The notes under the pieces were generated by a model. It saw only the letters and a list, made by a program, of their open reading frames with translations, made no database searches and was not told the DNA's origin. A stretch of 64,000 nt of DNA from Ananas comosus (taxonomy: Eukaryota > Streptophyta > Magnoliopsida > Poales > Bromeliaceae), in assembly GCF_001540865.1 (NCBI RefSeq), contig NC_033640.1, positions 6,134,399 to 6,198,398 of the forward strand, in the 5' to 3' direction. The position numbers and the translations under genes were made by a program. Position 1 is the stretch's first letter; every line of letters starts with the position of its first letter. This document shows positions 1-11,600 of this stretch, one piece after another.

Positions 1-706
1 TGATGTAACCCATACCTCACAAGATAAAGTGGAAGGCTCAGAAGTCGGTTCCTGACCACTTCTTTGGAAAAGAACATCATGGGATTGATCAGATTGCCAT
101 CCGGTGTTTGTGAATGCACATGGACCGGTGGTGATCAGAATGCTATATGCTCAACCTCTGTGTCAATTCGATAATCAAGCCACGACAAGAAATCGAGAGA
201 ACTCCCACGGAGTAATCAACAAACCCAAACAGGGTCTATACTCACAAGCATGTCGAATAGTCAGAATATAAGCAATCCTGCTCTACATTTTAAGTATCTA
301 TAGTTATCATGGATAATGCATAATAAGTAGAAAGCAGAATGTAGACCCAACAGGCATAATAACCAGTATATAGAGCATCCAAGCATATATGGTAATGATG
401 TATAGACTGAACTACGTAACAAGTACGATGCATGAACAGTGCATAAAGAAATAACCAAGTAGAATACAACTATACCGACATTTGGATTGAAGCACCCATC
501 TATTCTCAACAAACACGAGTCCTCAACTTGACCAATGGCCTTCAAGTATCGATTAAACACGTCGTGTTACCATACAACAAGTATAGACCGCACTGCATGC
601 AATACAATGCGTTTTGCCTTGTTTAGGAACATCAGTCTCACAAACCAATTTTCAGAACCTACCTGATCATTGAATTAACACCACAACATCACTTCAGACC
701 CTAAAC
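1..706. other. Unassigned sequence, no gene seen
   Basis: I see no splice-consistent coding region or known repeat here. A 99-codon open frame on the minus strand (261-560) reads as hydrophobic, low-information sequence with no domain I recognise. It may be the edge of an old transposon, but no terminal repeats are visible inside the window. Confidence 0.4.
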
Positions 707-1015
707 CAAGGATTTACGTGTTGTGGCATGGGATCATGTCGTAAACTTGCTGGCACGGTACGACACGGTGCGTATTGGGTCGTACCGATACGTGCCGGTC
801 ACAAAAAATACATGTGTGCCGACACATAATGATCTGAAAAATTTATTTTCTTTAGCAACAAAATTTTATAGTTGCTTATTATATTTCTTTATCAAATATT
901 TTGAACTTTATTGAAAAAATTATTTACGAAAACAGGGGCTGTATCGTGTCAGTATCTTATTGGCACGATATGGTACAGTAAATACGACCCATACGGATGG
1001 GTACTTAAATCCTTG
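707..1015 (+). mobile_element. Short non-autonomous hAT element, copy 1
   Basis: A 309-bp element starting CAAGG and ending CCTTG. It has imperfect terminal inverted repeats (AAGGATTTACGTG at the left, GTACTTAAATCCTTG at the right). GC-rich ends are built from repeated GTGCCGG/GGCACGG words around an AT-rich middle containing TTTATTTTCTTTAGCAAC. It aligns end to end with copies at 6478, 12242, 16304 and 16860. The flanks CCCTAAAC and CCCAAACG are only approximately duplicated, so this copy is old or its border has shifted. CAAGG fits the hAT terminal rule YARNG. It has no coding capacity. Confidence 0.7.
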
Positions 1016-1964
1016 CCCAAACGCACCATCTTTTGTGTCGGGACAACCCCATGCGAAGTGCTAGGCTATGGGGATCACAACAACAAAACTTAGGCACGAC
1101 GGGTTTCGAATCATCATTTTCTGTGTCAAAACCGAGCACATGCGCAACGAATCGTTGTAATGGCTTCCAGAGCACATCCCTCGAGTCGTGTTTGCTATGG
1201 CAGAACTTGGCCATGAAAGGCCCCAAAACCGCACCTTTTGGTGCCAGAACAACCACACAAGCCATGATAGGCCCTGAAGGGTCACATTCGCACGAAACAC
1301 AGCCGTAACGAAGCCACAATTTGCAAAAAGCATGGTTGCAAGATCTTAACCACTGGGCTCAGCTACAAGGAGGCTTCGCCACCTTAGCCCTGTTCGCACA
1401 GCGCATGTGCACGGCCTCAGTGAAGCACAACCAGTTAAAGGCCAGCAAGTGCTTCGTCGCAAAGTAGCCACAAGGCCACATGGACCCTTCAGCTACGAGG
1501 CTCGGCATCAAGGTTGCAGTTGCCTTTGTCACGGCTATATGAAGGCCGCACGCGATCCTACAGTTGGATCCGACACTAATTGGCTGAGATCGGTTCCTCT
1601 ATGAGCTCCTCGAGACAAAACGACAACGAAACGATATAAAACTCGCATGCGATAATAATTAAATGAGGGATTTTTTGTTTACTATTGCCAAAGTCTTCTC
1701 CGATCGTCAATCGACAGACGTGGGGAGGAAGATGACGAAGCTCGCTCCATGATTCACCACTTCGGAGGTTCCGATGGCGATCACTGGCCACGAGGATGAA
1801 GTAGTTGGCCGGGAACAGAAAAGGTGATTGCGGCCTGGGAAGAGGGTGCATCTTGCACCCAGCTACAAGGGAGAGAGTTTGGCACGAGGGTTTGCTTAGT
1901 TGTTAGGGAGCATGGCTTGTTGGATAGTGGCGCCGGGGGTGGAGGAGAGGGGGCTACAACAGGT
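1016..1964. other. Unassigned, moderately GC-rich sequence
   Basis: Several short overlapping open frames on both strands, none with a recognisable domain. The base composition differs from the AT-rich flanks, which suggests an old transposon fragment or gene debris. I can name nothing here. Confidence 0.35.
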
Positions 1965-1972
1965 GTGGTGAT

Positions 1973-3024
1973 CAAGGCTTAAAGTATGGCACGGGGCGGC
2001 ACGTACCGTGCCACCAAGAATGTGGCATGGTACAGGGAGGGTCTCGGAACCCCCTCCGTGCCGTGGCACGGACCTGCGTATCGCGCGAGGATATTGCAAT
2101 TCTTTGGGATACCACGAAGCATCCCACCCCCCCCAAGGATATTGCAATTCGAAGATTCACTTGTTAGGTAAGTCAAAAAAATTATAACGTAAGTCTTTTG
2201 TTTATCAATATACGGGCGAATTTTTAATTTATATATCCAATCCATACCGTAGAGGGCGAAGCCCCCTGCAAACCCCTTACGGCTTGAGCCCTTTGCTTCT
2301 ACTATAGATATCCTTTTTTTTTTCATAAATTATTTTATCAAAATTTGTGGTATCGCGAAATTTTTGGCGAATTAAGGGAACAAAATCAAACTCAATAAAC
2401 AAATTTTGAGACACATCAAACATAAAAATTTATTTTTGCGTTAGAAGATTAAAAATACTGATAAAATTAAAAGCTAAATTAAATCAATTGATACTTAAAT
2501 TTATTTAATTTATTTGTCATATAATTTATTGCTTAATTTTTCTGGTAGATCTAATAAGTTTTTGAAAAAAATTAATTAAAAAATAATTTTTTCAAATATT
2601 TTTTAAAATTATTTAAAAATTATTTTTTGTATTTTATAAAAGAAAAACTGTAATATGGTCAAAAGAAAGAAAGAAAGATGTCTTCGTATTTTTAAAATTC
2701 TAACCTGTAAAATTTTTTATTCTGTATTAGGCATAGTTGTACTTTACATACAAAAAAGCTTACAAGTATGGTAATTGATGAGTATAGTAAGTTATATATA
2801 ATAAATATTCATAATTATTTGATTAAATCTTACAAAATAACATCATAAGAGCTTATTGGAACAAAAAAAAAACTGAAATAAGTCCGTGCCAAACCATGCC
2901 AGTAGGAGGTCATACGTATCCATCGGCGCGCAAACGTACCATGTGTTGGTACGGAAGCATGCCGGTACCGTACTATGCAAGGCAGATAGCAGCACGCCCC
3001 CGTACCATGGCACTTTAAATCTTA
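1973..3024. mobile_element. Non-autonomous hAT element, long type, copy 1
   Basis: About 1.05 kb, bounded by CAAGGCTTAAAGTATGGCAC at the left and CCATGGCACTTTAAATCTTA at the right, which are imperfect inverted repeats. The flanks GTGGTGAT (1965-1972) and GTAGTGAT (3025-3032) match at 7 of 8 positions, as expected of an aged 8-bp hAT target duplication. The interior shares blocks with 11226-13328, including a conserved stretch after ACTTGTTAG and the GGGCGAAGCCCC motif near 2257. The second half is very AT-rich. There is no transposase. Confidence 0.7.
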
Positions 3025-3112
3025 GTAGTGATGGCGGCCGAGAGAGAGAGGGAGACATGTGGCTAGGGTTTTGAAAAGAAAGCCTAAGTTCTACTTAGAT
3101 TCCCTTGTATAC

Positions 3113-3195
3113 ATGTCGTCGATATTACACCTCGGCTCCTGTGCTTCATTGAAGTTTTCCCTCACACTTCACCCACACAGTAGTCTTCCACGCAG
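3113..3195 (+). CDS. Possible first exon with targeting peptide
   Basis: An ATG at 3113 opens a 28-codon stretch, rich in Ser, Leu, Arg and His with no acidic residues, ending at a GT donor (CGCAG|GTCCC). Such composition is typical of mitochondrial or plastid transit peptides. It lies about 1.5 kb upstream of the first recognisable exon of the organellar pseudouridine synthase, on the same strand, and just past a hAT element. The link is inference: the intervening exon or exons of the family's N-terminal region were not found. It could equally be chance. Confidence 0.25.
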
Positions 3196-3199
3196 GTCC

Positions 3200-4718
3200 C
3201 TCCGCTTTGCCAAAAATTAAAATTTGTCACATAAAATGATAAATTTTTCACACTTTAGCCCATGAACTTTCAAATTAATCCCTTGGTTACTACATTTCTC
3301 TTCTTCCTTGATGTGGCTATTGGTGATTTTCTATATGTAATTAACTTTTTTTGAAAGATATTCATTAGTCATTCTTAAATGTTTCATTTAGTGCTAAATT
3401 ATTATAATTATTCTTATTATTTACGCTTTGAATTTATACTTAATCTGAACAAATAATTTAAACTATGGGATGGAGCTTTCCTGTCGGTACCACCTATTGA
3501 GACAAACTTGTAATATGAGCTGGAGATTATTTATAGAAATCTAGACTTGATTACTCATTTAGTCTACTCTTTAGTCAGTTAGATAGAAGAGGTCATAACG
3601 TGTTTAATGTGTTTGAACAACTAATTTGATTAGTATTCTTGAGTTGCCCATTGTTGTTTAAATCTATCTTTTCTGCTTTTGGTTTTGTGCTTTTATGATC
3701 AATTTGGATTTGAACTTTGAGATTTTACTACACTGTAGTCCAAAGTCTCTCTGTCGGAAAAGTTTAAGGAATGAAGCTACATAATTCTATTTTAGACCCA
3801 TGGACTATACAAGCTGTAGAAGAGTAGTGGAATGTTTTTAATATAATATACATGTTTTTTACTAAATGGAAATGTTTTGCCATTGAGACCTCGTAATTTT
3901 AGGTAGACACACTGTCGATTTGTTGCTCATTCTTTTCTTACTTTTGGATTCAGTTGTTTTAATTTGCCGTTTGATGTGAAAATTTTCTTATGTATTCTTT
4001 GACTATGTATATCTTTCTTTAAAAAAGTCAAGCAACATCAGGTGCAATGTGCCATATACAGAACTAGTTATCTCTGTATAGCCCTTTCTCTGACTTCAGT
4101 GTCAGAGCCCAACTGAAAAGCCTACGAAGATCGATGTTTTGGCGTTGTTAGTTGATAAGTAGGAGTACCTTATAAAGATAAGGCAACTAAGGAAGTTCCA
4201 TCAAGTTGGATCTGCCTGAGGTCTTGAACTCTTTTGTTGATGCCTAAAGCTATACAAATGCCAGTTTTAGGCCCTGTGATGGTCAACAGAAGAATTTCTT
4301 TGCTTTCAACCTAAGCTAATAAAGAACCCTGGGAAGAGTGCTAGCATCAAGAAAAAGGGCTTCAACCGCCTATCGAGACAGGGACTGGACTTGGTACTCC
4401 TTGTGCTTAGGCTTCTTTAGAGGAAGGACTTTTCTCTCTTTGCTTTCTCAGCTCTTTCCCTGCAGTCAAATAAAGATTAGCTTTCCCAGTCTTCCTCCTT
4501 GTTCTAAATCCTTCCTAAAACAGGAAAGAAATCCCTATTCTGTTCATGTTTTTGGCTATGTAGAAGACATTTTGTATGACTATATGTCCATGTATCACAT
4601 TGAAGTCCTCCCTGAGAACTATTCAGGTGTCAGAACCATGTGTTAGTTTATACAATATAGTCTTGTTCTATGTACATTTCAAAGTCTCTTCCTTAATGTT
4701 ACCTGCTGTATCAAACAG
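3200..4718. other. Upstream or intron DNA of the synthase gene
   Basis: AT-rich sequence without a clear repeat. The N-terminal coding part of the pseudouridine synthase should lie here or further upstream, but no stretch reads convincingly as it. A 102-codon open frame at 4338-4646 looks non-coding: it has no family resemblance and lies in a low-complexity CTT-rich stretch. Confidence 0.35.
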
Positions 4719-5605
4719 GTACATGTGGAATGCCCAAATAATGATGTTTCACCTGAGAAGGGCCATCAACAATCGAATGGTTTGAGAAAGGTGTGGCATA
4801 TTAAGTCCCCTTAATAATAATTTTGGTTCCTAATACATAGGATGCACATGTAAGCAACAGATTGCTATTAATATTCATGAGATACGCATGTAAATTAACT
4901 ATGCTCAGCAGGATGGTGCAGATTAAGCATAATGCCGTAATGGAAGCGGGCATGAGAATTCATCTACCTATATCGGTTGCAGAGACCAAGATAACTAAGC
5001 GATACGACACCATACCAACCGCCACTTTGAATCCCAATGCTGATGAGATAGAATACATACGGAGGCTTGTCATCCACAGGGTAAATATTTTCAGTTTTTC
5101 CCTATCTTGAAACAGATTCCCTTATTTATTTTCAAGATATCGTAGATATAGTTAATACGTATATTTTCCTTTGGGTTCGCAGTTCGTAATATTCTGGTAA
5201 ACCTCCATATTTTCAATTGAAAATATTCAAATCATTACCATTCAACTTAAGTTGCGTAGTTGTAAATGGTGTTTGTGAAGTAGTGTCATCATTGAAGATT
5301 CCTTGGTGATAGGATTACTAGGTTATCATGGGTTAGTAGGTATTCTCATTTCCATGCTTGATGAAAATTATTAGTAGTCTATAATAAGAATACACTAGTT
5401 CTTAACAACTTTTGAACTCAAGTAGCTTGATAAGTTAGTAACAAACTTGGTATTCCGAATATAAAATATAGAACATTTCCGGAATACTATAAACCTTGAA
5501 CCAAACGGCCCCTAAAAGAAATGTCTCTTTACAAATATATGGCATTGAAGACCTTGCTTTTTAACATATATAATCTTGTACTAAGAGAAATGCCCATTGT
5601 TTAAA

Positions 5606-5636
<31 letters not shown>

Positions 5637-8600
5637 CTAATAACAAAACCAACTTCCCGTATGAAGTAAAGATAATGTTATTTTTCAAAAGAAACCGCTA
5701 TTCCAACTGGTATATATATGAAGATCCATATTTCATGGGAGTTTACGCGTAAATGGATGTTTTTGTAGCGATATACATGCAAAAGCCCTTTATCTCTAGT
5801 CACCACATTTTCATTGTACTCCAACAGAATTATAAGTTTTGGGGTTAAGATGAAGTTTTGATTATGAAGCTTGATTAATTTTTACTTTAATGTATTATCA
5901 CATAATTGTTTGGATCAATAAATTTCAGGACTCTGCTATAATTGTGCTAAATAAGCCTCCAAAAGTGCCTGTCAAGGTAGACTCCAATACATGTTTTCTG
6001 GAAAAGTTGATTGATCATTCTTGAGCTACTTGCTTTGTCTATTGTTTTATATTTCTCAATTCTTTGCAGGGACATTTACCTGTTCATAACAGCATGGATG
6101 TGTTGGCAGCAGCAGCATTATCCTATGGCAATGAGCAGGGTCCCCAGTTGGTGAGTTACGGAAGTCATAATTTTTTTTAGAACTTCTTGTCTTTGTCTAA
6201 CCTTTCTCTTTCTAAGCTTGTGTCTAGAAGAATTGTTTTGAAATATTTTCTTTCCAATCTTGTCAATATTAGGTCCATCGACTTGACAGAGAAAGCAGCG
6301 GGTTGCTATTGCTTGGAAGAACAAAAGAAAGTTACGCCAGGCTCCATTGGCTTTTCACTAGCATAAGCCTGGCAAAGTCATCTTCTGAGGTATGCATCAA
6401 TTAGATCATCTTGATGACTACAGCATACCAGCTCTTATTTTCAGAGGGTAATTAGTGGAAGTGTAGTGTACTTGTTCCAAGGCCGTGGCACAAGGTCGTG
6501 CCGCAAACTTGCCGGCATGGTACGGCACGGTGCGTGCCGAGACGTGCCGATGCGTGCCGGTCAAAAAAATTCTTGTGTGCCGACACATAATAGCATGAAA
6601 TATTTATTTTCTTTAGCAACAAAATATTCTAACTATTTATTATGTCTTTTTATCACATCTTTTTAACTTTATTGAGGAAATTACTTACTAATTTAAAGAA
6701 TAGAGGGTTTTGAGTTGTGCTATCGGTACGGGGTCTATATTGTGCCGGTATCTTGTTGGCACGGTGGATACGGTCCGTGCCGACGGACACTTAAAACCTT
6801 GACTTTTTCTTTCTTTTGCATGTTCTTGGGCTTATTCTAAGACTTATAAACTAGGTCACTCACTCTTGTCTTAAGGAACTATGTGAATTGCATATTTGCA
6901 CTTATCTATCTAAAAGTACCTGATAGGATGTTCTTATCTTGCCTATTTGTTTCTTCGAAAGTTGTTCTTATCACAAATTAATTTCACTTTTTTGCGTCAA
7001 AAATTTGATCATGCGTATGACATCCAAAGCATGTGTCATCTTCCTACTAAAGAATGCCTGTTTTTCTGTTAATGAAAGAAAGCTTCCTGTCATCTTTTGA
7101 TTTGTGAGATAGAAAGTTTTGAAAAATGAAAGAAAGCTTCCTATCATCTTTTGATTTGTGAGACAGAAAGTTTTGAAAAATGAAACCTTTTGTGCTTTTG
7201 AAAAACAAACAAGTTTTGATATAAGTGAACTTTATGATTATGTTTTATGATATTATGTTTATGCATACCAGCGTATGTTATACAGTTTATACACAAATGT
7301 TATATCGAACAATGAAGGCAAAAAGCAATAAAAAAGAAATGCAATCCTATAGATGCGATCAAACGACCTCCAAAAAGGCTATATAAAAAATCAGATGTTT
7401 TGGATACTCATTTAGTAATTTATTACACATAAAAAAACCTCTTATGGGAAAATAAATAGATTAGTGATTTTTGTACTGTTGGATGAACAAGAAAGAGGGG
7501 TGGTAGTTGCTTCGAAAAGCATTAAGCCCTTGATGCCTCTAATTTTTTAGCTGTTCTATTGGTTTTATAATTCGCAGAGGTACTGATCTGTATGGGAGAA
7601 AACCAAAGGGAACAACAGTTTGCCTTATTGAGTCTTATGGTTGACCACCCTCTTCCTTGGTCACTTTACCATTTTAATTTCGACCTTCTTTCTCCTCAAA
7701 TATTGTGATTGTCAGCGGCTGATAATGACCTATCATTCTCCCAAGAGTAACGGCTCCTCCTCGCTCCGGAGGTGATGGTCATTGGATGGTCCTTCTCTTT
7801 TCTTTTGTATGAATGAATTGTGAGCCTCTCAAATCTTAGGACCTTTCCCACTCTAGAAACTGTGATAGATGATGGACGGTGGCATCTAGGGGTGAAAACG
7901 GAATACAATCGGATATTCGAGTCTAAATTTAAGCTCAAGCTCAGCTTGAAATTAATTTGAGCCGAGCTCAAGCGAGTTTAACTTCGAGTCGAGTGAGCTC
8001 AAGCTCTAAATGAGCTGCTTGAAATTCTTAACATCATATAATCTATAGTTTAATTTTTATAAAACATTATCTAAAATTTGATACAAAAATATGTCTAATG
8101 GTTCAACATACAAAATAAATGCATGAAATATGGCATTATAATATTACGAAAAATAACTTAGGGGACGCGACTTGAGCAAGTGAAAGAGAGGGAGAGAGAG
8201 TAATTAGAGTAGGATTTTGCCGGTTTGGTTTTGTGAGCCAGCAAATATGTCCAATAACCTAAACTCTATATACATATAGTTAAAGTACATAATATATTAT
8301 TATATATAATTAAAAATATATAATTATATATAATTATCTAATATTATATATATATATAAATATATATTCGAGCTTTTCGAGCCTAATTCGAGCGAGTCCA
8401 GTAATACTCAAGCTCGGCTTGAAATAAAATTTGAGTTTTTTTTTTTTTTTTTTTTTTTGGGTTCAAGCTCGGCTCATTTAATTTCAAGTCGAACTCGAGC
8501 GAGCCGAATATTGAGTCGAACATGAGCTGGCTCGCTCATTTGCCAACCCTAGCCATATTTGATTAAATCGGGTATGAATGTAAATCTGATTTTGAGCGAA

Positions 8601-11600
8601 GTTGGATATGAATCGGATCTGTGTCATAGATGAAAACAAAATCAATTTCCTGACAAATATGGATATGGACCTAAATTGGAATTAGCATAACTACTAACTA
8701 GACTTATGTTGAATATAAATATGTCTTGGACTTTAGAATTGATAGGGGTGTAGTCTAATTATAATTTACACTTCATATTATAAATTTATATGACATAAAT
8801 GAGAACATTAGTGTAGTAACCAGGGCATTAGGGCCCGGTTTGGGCAAATTAAGTGGATCTAGGTTTAATACGGGTTTAAACTGAGTAGGCATGGGAAATT
8901 TAGTTGGATTAGAATTTAAGGGATTATTAAGAAAATTAAGAGCCTGTAAATAGGGATTAAAGAGTAAATCTCAGGTACAAAAAGCTCTTAAAGTCCTAAG
9001 AAGCAAGAATTCAGAGCGAGATTTTGGGACGAAAAGTTATTCGGATGGTTGGAGCACGGAGGACTGGTCAGTAAAAAAAGTATGCGTACGGGAATTAGTG
9101 GAAGGACAGGTTGTTGTGGAGTTGGTCAGATCTTAGCCAACCATGGTGGTCAATACAAAAGGGAAGAGGGGGAGGCAGAAGGGGAAAGAAGAAAGGGAAG
9201 GAGAACAAGGGGATTTTCGAATTGGGTAATCTCAATACACCTTATTTTATGAATTCATTTTCTCACATGATCAACTTTAATCATGGATTTGATGTAATAA
9301 TGCTAATGGAAAAATATGACATTGTTTATGGATTTCAATAAATCCTTCGAAATGATTTCGTGGGTAAAATTATACGTGGAAAATAGCAGGCTCATGGGTT
9401 GTATGGTGGACATGTTATGCTGGAATTTGGGGCAAACTAAAGTTCGCTGGCTGTTTTCCAGTTTTGCTGGACTTCAGGGATCAAAGTTTAAAATGGCTGT
9501 AACTTTCTTGTTTTAGCTCCAATTTGCACAAGTTTTGCGACTACAGATGTTTGACGAGATGTTTGACGGAAAATCTAGTGAAGCCATGGATTGATTTTCG
9601 TGATCCGTGATCTGTGATCTGTTTGATCGCAAAATTAATTTATAGTGCAGGTCCAACAAACAAGCAACTGCCAAAATAAAATTCTTTTGCTCCCAATACT
9701 CTTGAAAATTAAATTTGGCCATGGAATTAGTGGACCAACAAACAAGCAACTGCCAAAATAAAATTCTTTTGCTCCCAATACTCTTGAAAATTAAATATGG
9801 CCATGGAAATAATTAGTGGATTTGTATGCATGAGCTATTCGGCAATTAACAATTGTACCTAAAAAATTCTTCGAAGAAAAGATTAGCAGTTGGATAGGTT
9901 GTGCAAGAAAGAAGGTTAGTTACATTGCAGAACTTATTGAGGGATAGACATAAAACTAGAGTTTCTCTCACTCATCACTAGTTGGATGCATACTATATCT
10001 ATAATGGGTGGCATTCTTAAAGTGAAGTGAATTTGTGTGAGATAAGTAGAGTTCCAATGTGTGGTACATTAAGAGAAAGAGCCCTTTGAAACAAATTGCA
10101 TTCTCTAGCTTGCTTGTCAAATTCTTCCTTTTGTACTATGAAAGTTTTAGTAGTTGAGACAATCTCTTGAATATTTTTCATTGTATCTTGTATTTTTTTT
10201 TTTTTTCATGCATTCTTCTACCACTAAATTGATAATATAAGTGGCGCGACACACATGGAAAATATTACCATCACATAGAAGAACATTTTGATCCTTGAGA
10301 TGCTTGATAATTACTCTTATACATTTTGGCACCATCATTATCAAGCATCATAGGCAACATCTTGCGTTCAAGATTTCAATCAATCATGTTTTTCGTAAAT
10401 GTGTTACACAAATTAATTCTAGTGCGTCTTTCTTTCATATGCATGAAGTTGAAATTTTTTCCTTTTTATTCTCAACATCCAATTTTTATTAATGAAATGG
10501 GCTGTTACACATATGTATGACTGGGTTTGTCTAGAGGTCTACAAGTCCATGCTTTCTATTAGCCCTAACCTGCCAAGAGGGTGAGGCAAACAATTTATAT
10601 AATTTTCCTTTTCCTCGTTGTAAAGACATATATATTTTTCGCAAGAGTAATACAAGATTTCATAGAAAATATTGACGCAATAATTTTACAAAATCAACAA
10701 AGCCCTCATGTTCCACCATGGCAAATCGATATTCATGCTTGATAAACATTTGCACATATTTTCTTTACTAATCTCTGCATTATACTTATGCAAAGTCAAC
10801 ATACCTGTTCCTTCCCTACTTTTTTGTAGGACTTGTAACAATTCCATAAATGAGTGGTCACCTTAGTTCTTTTTTCATCAAACTCCCTCGAACAATGTTA
10901 CGCTTTGCTACAACTTTCACCTCCTATCCATTAATTAATTTTGTTTTAATTATTTTTTGAAAATCATTCTGCACGTCAGATGCCAACTTTTTAGGCCGTT
11001 TTTGATCTGAATCCTGAACTACGTTACTACTTGCATCTTTCATAGGAGAAATTCTACTAGGCATCTTGCGATTATGAAGAAAAAGGAAAAAAAATGCTTG
11101 AGTTGAAAAAGAAAGCTAGCGTTGCAAAGTGATCGACACGTGAAGTGAAGATGCCTATTGATTGATAGCCTAGGAGATTAGATTACCATAAGAACTTTCA
11201 AAGAACAAATTTTTTTCCTCTATAGCAGGGTTTAAAATGCCGTCCGGCATTGGGCAGCATGTAAGGGGGCACAGTACCGGGGAGGGTCGACCCCCCCTCT
11301 CCCCCCCGCCGTGCCACGGTACCTTCCCGGGTATCGTGCGAGATAGCGCGCGATACCTTGGAGGGTACCGCGGCACATATCGTGGCTTTTTTTCTTTTTT
11401 TTTTTGTTTTTTTCTTTTCTTTTCTTTTTGTTTTGTTCTTTGGGGTACCTGAAGCATTCGGGTACACCCTTCCTCCTCTCTCCTTTTTATTTTTGTCCTT
11501 TTGCACTTTTCCTTTTTCCTTTTTCTTTTTGACTTGATGCTCTTTTTCTTTTTTTGCTTTATGGTTTCTTTTTTTTTTTTTGGTTTTCTCTTTGGGGTAC

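Noticed and set aside
4338..4646. Candidate upstream exon of the synthase gene
   Set aside because: The translation does not resemble the family's N-terminal RNA-binding part and no suitable splice pair keeps frame.
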